Shown here: one piece after another, positions 62,638-64,000 of the stretch
Numbering within the stretch: the first letter of the stretch is position 1
Layout of the letters: every line of letters starts with the position of its first letter
Assembly (NCBI GenBank): GCA_963696505.1
Contig: CAVOKN010000017.1
Location: 77,199 to 141,198 of the forward strand
DNA: 64,000 bases
Direction of reading: 5' to 3'
Origin: CAVOKN01 sp963696505
Lineage (GTDB): Bacteria > Pseudomonadota > Gammaproteobacteria > Burkholderiales > Rhodocyclaceae
Translations under genes and position numbers: made by a program
Notes under the pieces: model-generated
Seen by the model: the letters and a program-made list of their open reading frames with translations, nothing else
What the model was told of the DNA's origin: nothing
Databases searched by the model: none

Positions 62638-64000
62638 CCCACAAGATCGCACTTTGTCCAACGCAAGAACAGGGGAACTACTTCGCCCGCGCCTGCGGCA
62701 CGGCGCGCAAGGTGTGGAACTGGGCGCTGGATGAGTGGAACAAGCAATACGCGGCGGGCCAAAAGCCCAACGCGATGGCGCTCAAAAAACAATTCAACGC
62801 GGTCAAATACCAATTGTTCCCTTGGCTCAAGGATATGCACCGCGACAGCCACGCCCAACCATTCGAGCATCTGGCTCGTGCATGGAAACGGTTCTTTGCC
62901 GACATCGAGGCAGGAGCGCGTATCGCCCCTGATTGCAAACACCTGCGCCGCAGTGTGCGCCAGCAGGGCGTGAAGTTGGCGTATCCGCCGACCTTCAAGA
63001 AGAAGGGGCGGTGTCTGGACAGCTTTTACGTCGCCAACGACAAGTTCAAAGTAGATGGGAAAACCATCCGCTTGCCCAAGATTGGCGATGTGTCGATGCG
63101 TGAGGCGCTGCGTTTCAAGGGAAAGATTCTCGGGGCAACGGTATCGCGCACTGCCGAGCGCGGGTTCGTTGCCATCCAGGTCGAGGTGCCCGATGCCGTG
63201 TTTTACCGACAACGCAATGGCAATGCGATTGAAGGCGTCGATCTGGGCATCAAGGCCGCAGCCACGCTGTCCAGCGGCGAGGCCATTGAGGCACCCAAAC
63301 CGCTCAAGGCGGCGTTGCGCCGGCTGAAGATTCGTGGACGGCGTCTGAGCCGCAAAGTGGAAGCGGCGAAGGTCAAGGCCGGGTTTGTACCCAAGGCCAA
63401 TCTGCCCAAAGGCACGAAACTTCCTGCTTCGAACAATCGCAAGAAGTCTGCTGCGACATTGGCAAGGCTGCACGCCCGCGTTGCCAATGTCCGAGCGGAT
63501 TTCACCCACAAGCTCACGATCCGGCTCTGCCGCAAAAACCAAGCGGTGGTGATCGAGGATTTGAACGTCAAGGGCATGCTGGCGAACGATAAACTCGCCC
63601 GCGCCATCAGCGACGTGGGCTTTGGGATGTTTCGCTTGAAGCTCGAATACAAGGCTGAACGTTACGGCACCCGGCTGGTCATTGCTGATCGCTGGTATCC
63701 GAGCAGCCGCTTGTGTTCGGTCTGTGGCTGGAAAAACGAGGCGTTGGCCTTGCGCGACCGGGAATGGACGTGTGCGCAGTGCGGCACACACCATGACCGC
63801 GATCTCAACGCGGCACGCAACCTCGAACGGCTGGCAACCGCAACTGCCCTACCCGTGGCGAGTCCGTCCGGCAACGGCGGCGCTGCCTCTGGAATGGTTC
63901 CAGAGACAGCCGGGAAAGTCACGCCTGTCAAATACGAATGTGGTCAGCAAGACACGTCGGGGCAGGAAAAGAACCGTGCGCATATTTGCGCACTTTCTTG
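62628..64000 (+). CDS. tnpB: TnpB, RNA-guided nuclease of the IS607-type element (3' end open)
   Basis: The frame starts at ATG 62628 (MQLTHKIALCPTQEQGNYFA) and remains open to the window edge, 457 codons. The RuvC-like catalytic triad is visible in AIEGVDLGIKAAATLSSGEA (Asp), NQAVVIEDLNVKGMLANDKL (Glu) and HHDRDLNAARNLERLA (Asp). A zinc ribbon SSRLCSVCGWKNEALALR ... WTCAQCGTHH lies between the last two. TnpB uses an omega-RNA from the element's right end to cut and so retain the element. The C-terminal tail after the last Asp is longer (~70 residues) than usual and runs into a hairpin that may be part of the omega-RNA; the stop is outside the window. Confidence 0.92.
   Translation, partial: MQLTHKIALCPTQEQGNYFARACGTARKVWNWALDEWNKQYAAGQKPNAMALKKQFNAVKYQLFPWLKDMHRDSHAQPFEHLARAWKRFFADIEAGARIAPDCKHLRRSVRQQGVKLAYPPTFKKKGRCLDSFYVANDKFKVDGKTIRLPKIGDVSMREALRFKGKILGATVSRTAERGFVAIQVEVPDAVFYRQRNGNAIEGVDLGIKAAATLSSGEAIEAPKPLKAALRRLKIRGRRLSRKVEAAKVKAGFVPKANLPKGTKLPASNNRKKSAATLARLHARVANVRADFTHKLTIRLCRKNQAVVIEDLNVKGMLANDKLARAISDVGFGMFRLKLEYKAERYGTRLVIADRWYPSSRLCSVCGWKNEALALRDREWTCAQCGTHHDRDLNAARNLERLATATALPVASPSGNGGAASGMVPETAGKVTPVKYECGQQDTSGQEKNRAHICALS
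63976..63993. repeat. hairpin near the right end of the IS607-type element
   Basis: GTGCGCA-TATT-TGCGCAC is a perfect 7-bp stem with a 4-base loop inside the tnpB reading frame. Its position fits the structured 3' end from which TnpB guide RNA is made, but the end of the element is not in the window. Confidence 0.5.

Larger units (their letters stand above)
61656..64000 (+). mobile_element. IS607-type element (tnpA, Cys-rich ORF, tnpB), right end outside window
   Basis: A serine-recombinase gene with an N-terminal MerR-like HTH and a tnpB gene in the same orientation define the IS607 group of IS200/IS605-like elements. The left junction lies near 61650-61660 within the glycerate kinase gene; IS607 elements leave no target duplication and recombine at a GG-type core, and GG pairs are present here (GGGGAGGCTG). 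AT-rich repeats (AATAATG twice, 61674-61691) follow the junction. The right end is not reached. Base composition is lower in GC than the flanks. Confidence 0.85.

Overview
The window reads as a high-GC betaproteobacterial chromosome segment, most like Rhodocyclales (Azoarcus/Thauera type) or a related order. The evidence is the rpmH-rnpA-yidD-yidC-mnmE / dnaA-dnaN-gyrB origin layout, a proteobacterial GshA-GshB pair followed by an EIIA-HPr-EI phosphotransfer trio, a sigma-54/NtrC promoter ahead of a TorF porin, glnK and amtB, a fused LivM-LivG transporter and an aldehyde:ferredoxin oxidoreductase. Genus cannot be fixed by eye. No rRNA, tRNA or CRISPR array was seen.

Layout. 1-6.1 kb: a frame-broken multicopper oxidase and ATP-grasp gene, a methyltransferase, then a MarR-cytochrome b561-YceI-YceI cluster with a tandem operator, and ubiK. 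6.2-9.1 kb: the nitrogen-regulated torF-glnK-amtB unit. 9.1-10.1 kb: sparse, two small hypothetical genes. 10.1-15 kb: yheS and a PAS histidine kinase/FixJ-type regulator coupled by GTGA overlaps. 15-23 kb: thioredoxin, DNA methylase, gshA-gshB-apbE and ptsEIIA-HPr-EI. 23.3 kb: a 142-bp MITE-like element. 23.5-29.7 kb: metX-metW, an AmpG-like carrier, a YqjD/E/K membrane-stress cluster and a NupC-type nucleoside carrier. 29.7-34 kb: parB-parA-rsmG-mnmG. 34-40 kb: a decayed kinase gene and a complete Liv ABC importer. 40.3-41.2 kb: two parS sites bracket a TauE/SafE carrier. 41-50 kb: the origin-proximal core with DnaA boxes. 50.3-53.1 kb: an accessory patch with a three-gene toxin-antitoxin-chaperone-like operon (DUF4258, MqsA-like HTH, SecB-like) and a vapBC pair. 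53.5-61 kb: AOR, a cupredoxin, an aspartic protease, cdsA, plsC, a phospholipase D-type protein, a phosphoglycerate-mutase-like phosphatase and glycerate kinase. 61.65 kb to the end: an IS607-type element (tnpA, a small Cys-rich ORF, tnpB) that interrupts the glycerate kinase and runs off the window.

About ten genes have their reading frame broken by single-base shifts, including the normally invariant glnK. The pattern fits uncorrected indels in the assembly at least as well as real gene decay, so each of these is marked. The kinase at 34.5-35.4 kb is the best case for true decay because its catalytic loop is also lost.

The most interesting items are the toxin-antitoxin-chaperone-like operon beside gyrB, the extra Cys-rich gene wedged between tnpA and tnpB, a dispersed 9-mer (AAGTCAGYC, 16 exact copies found by eye) and the sigma-54/NtrC control region that places a porin gene in the glnK-amtB regulon.
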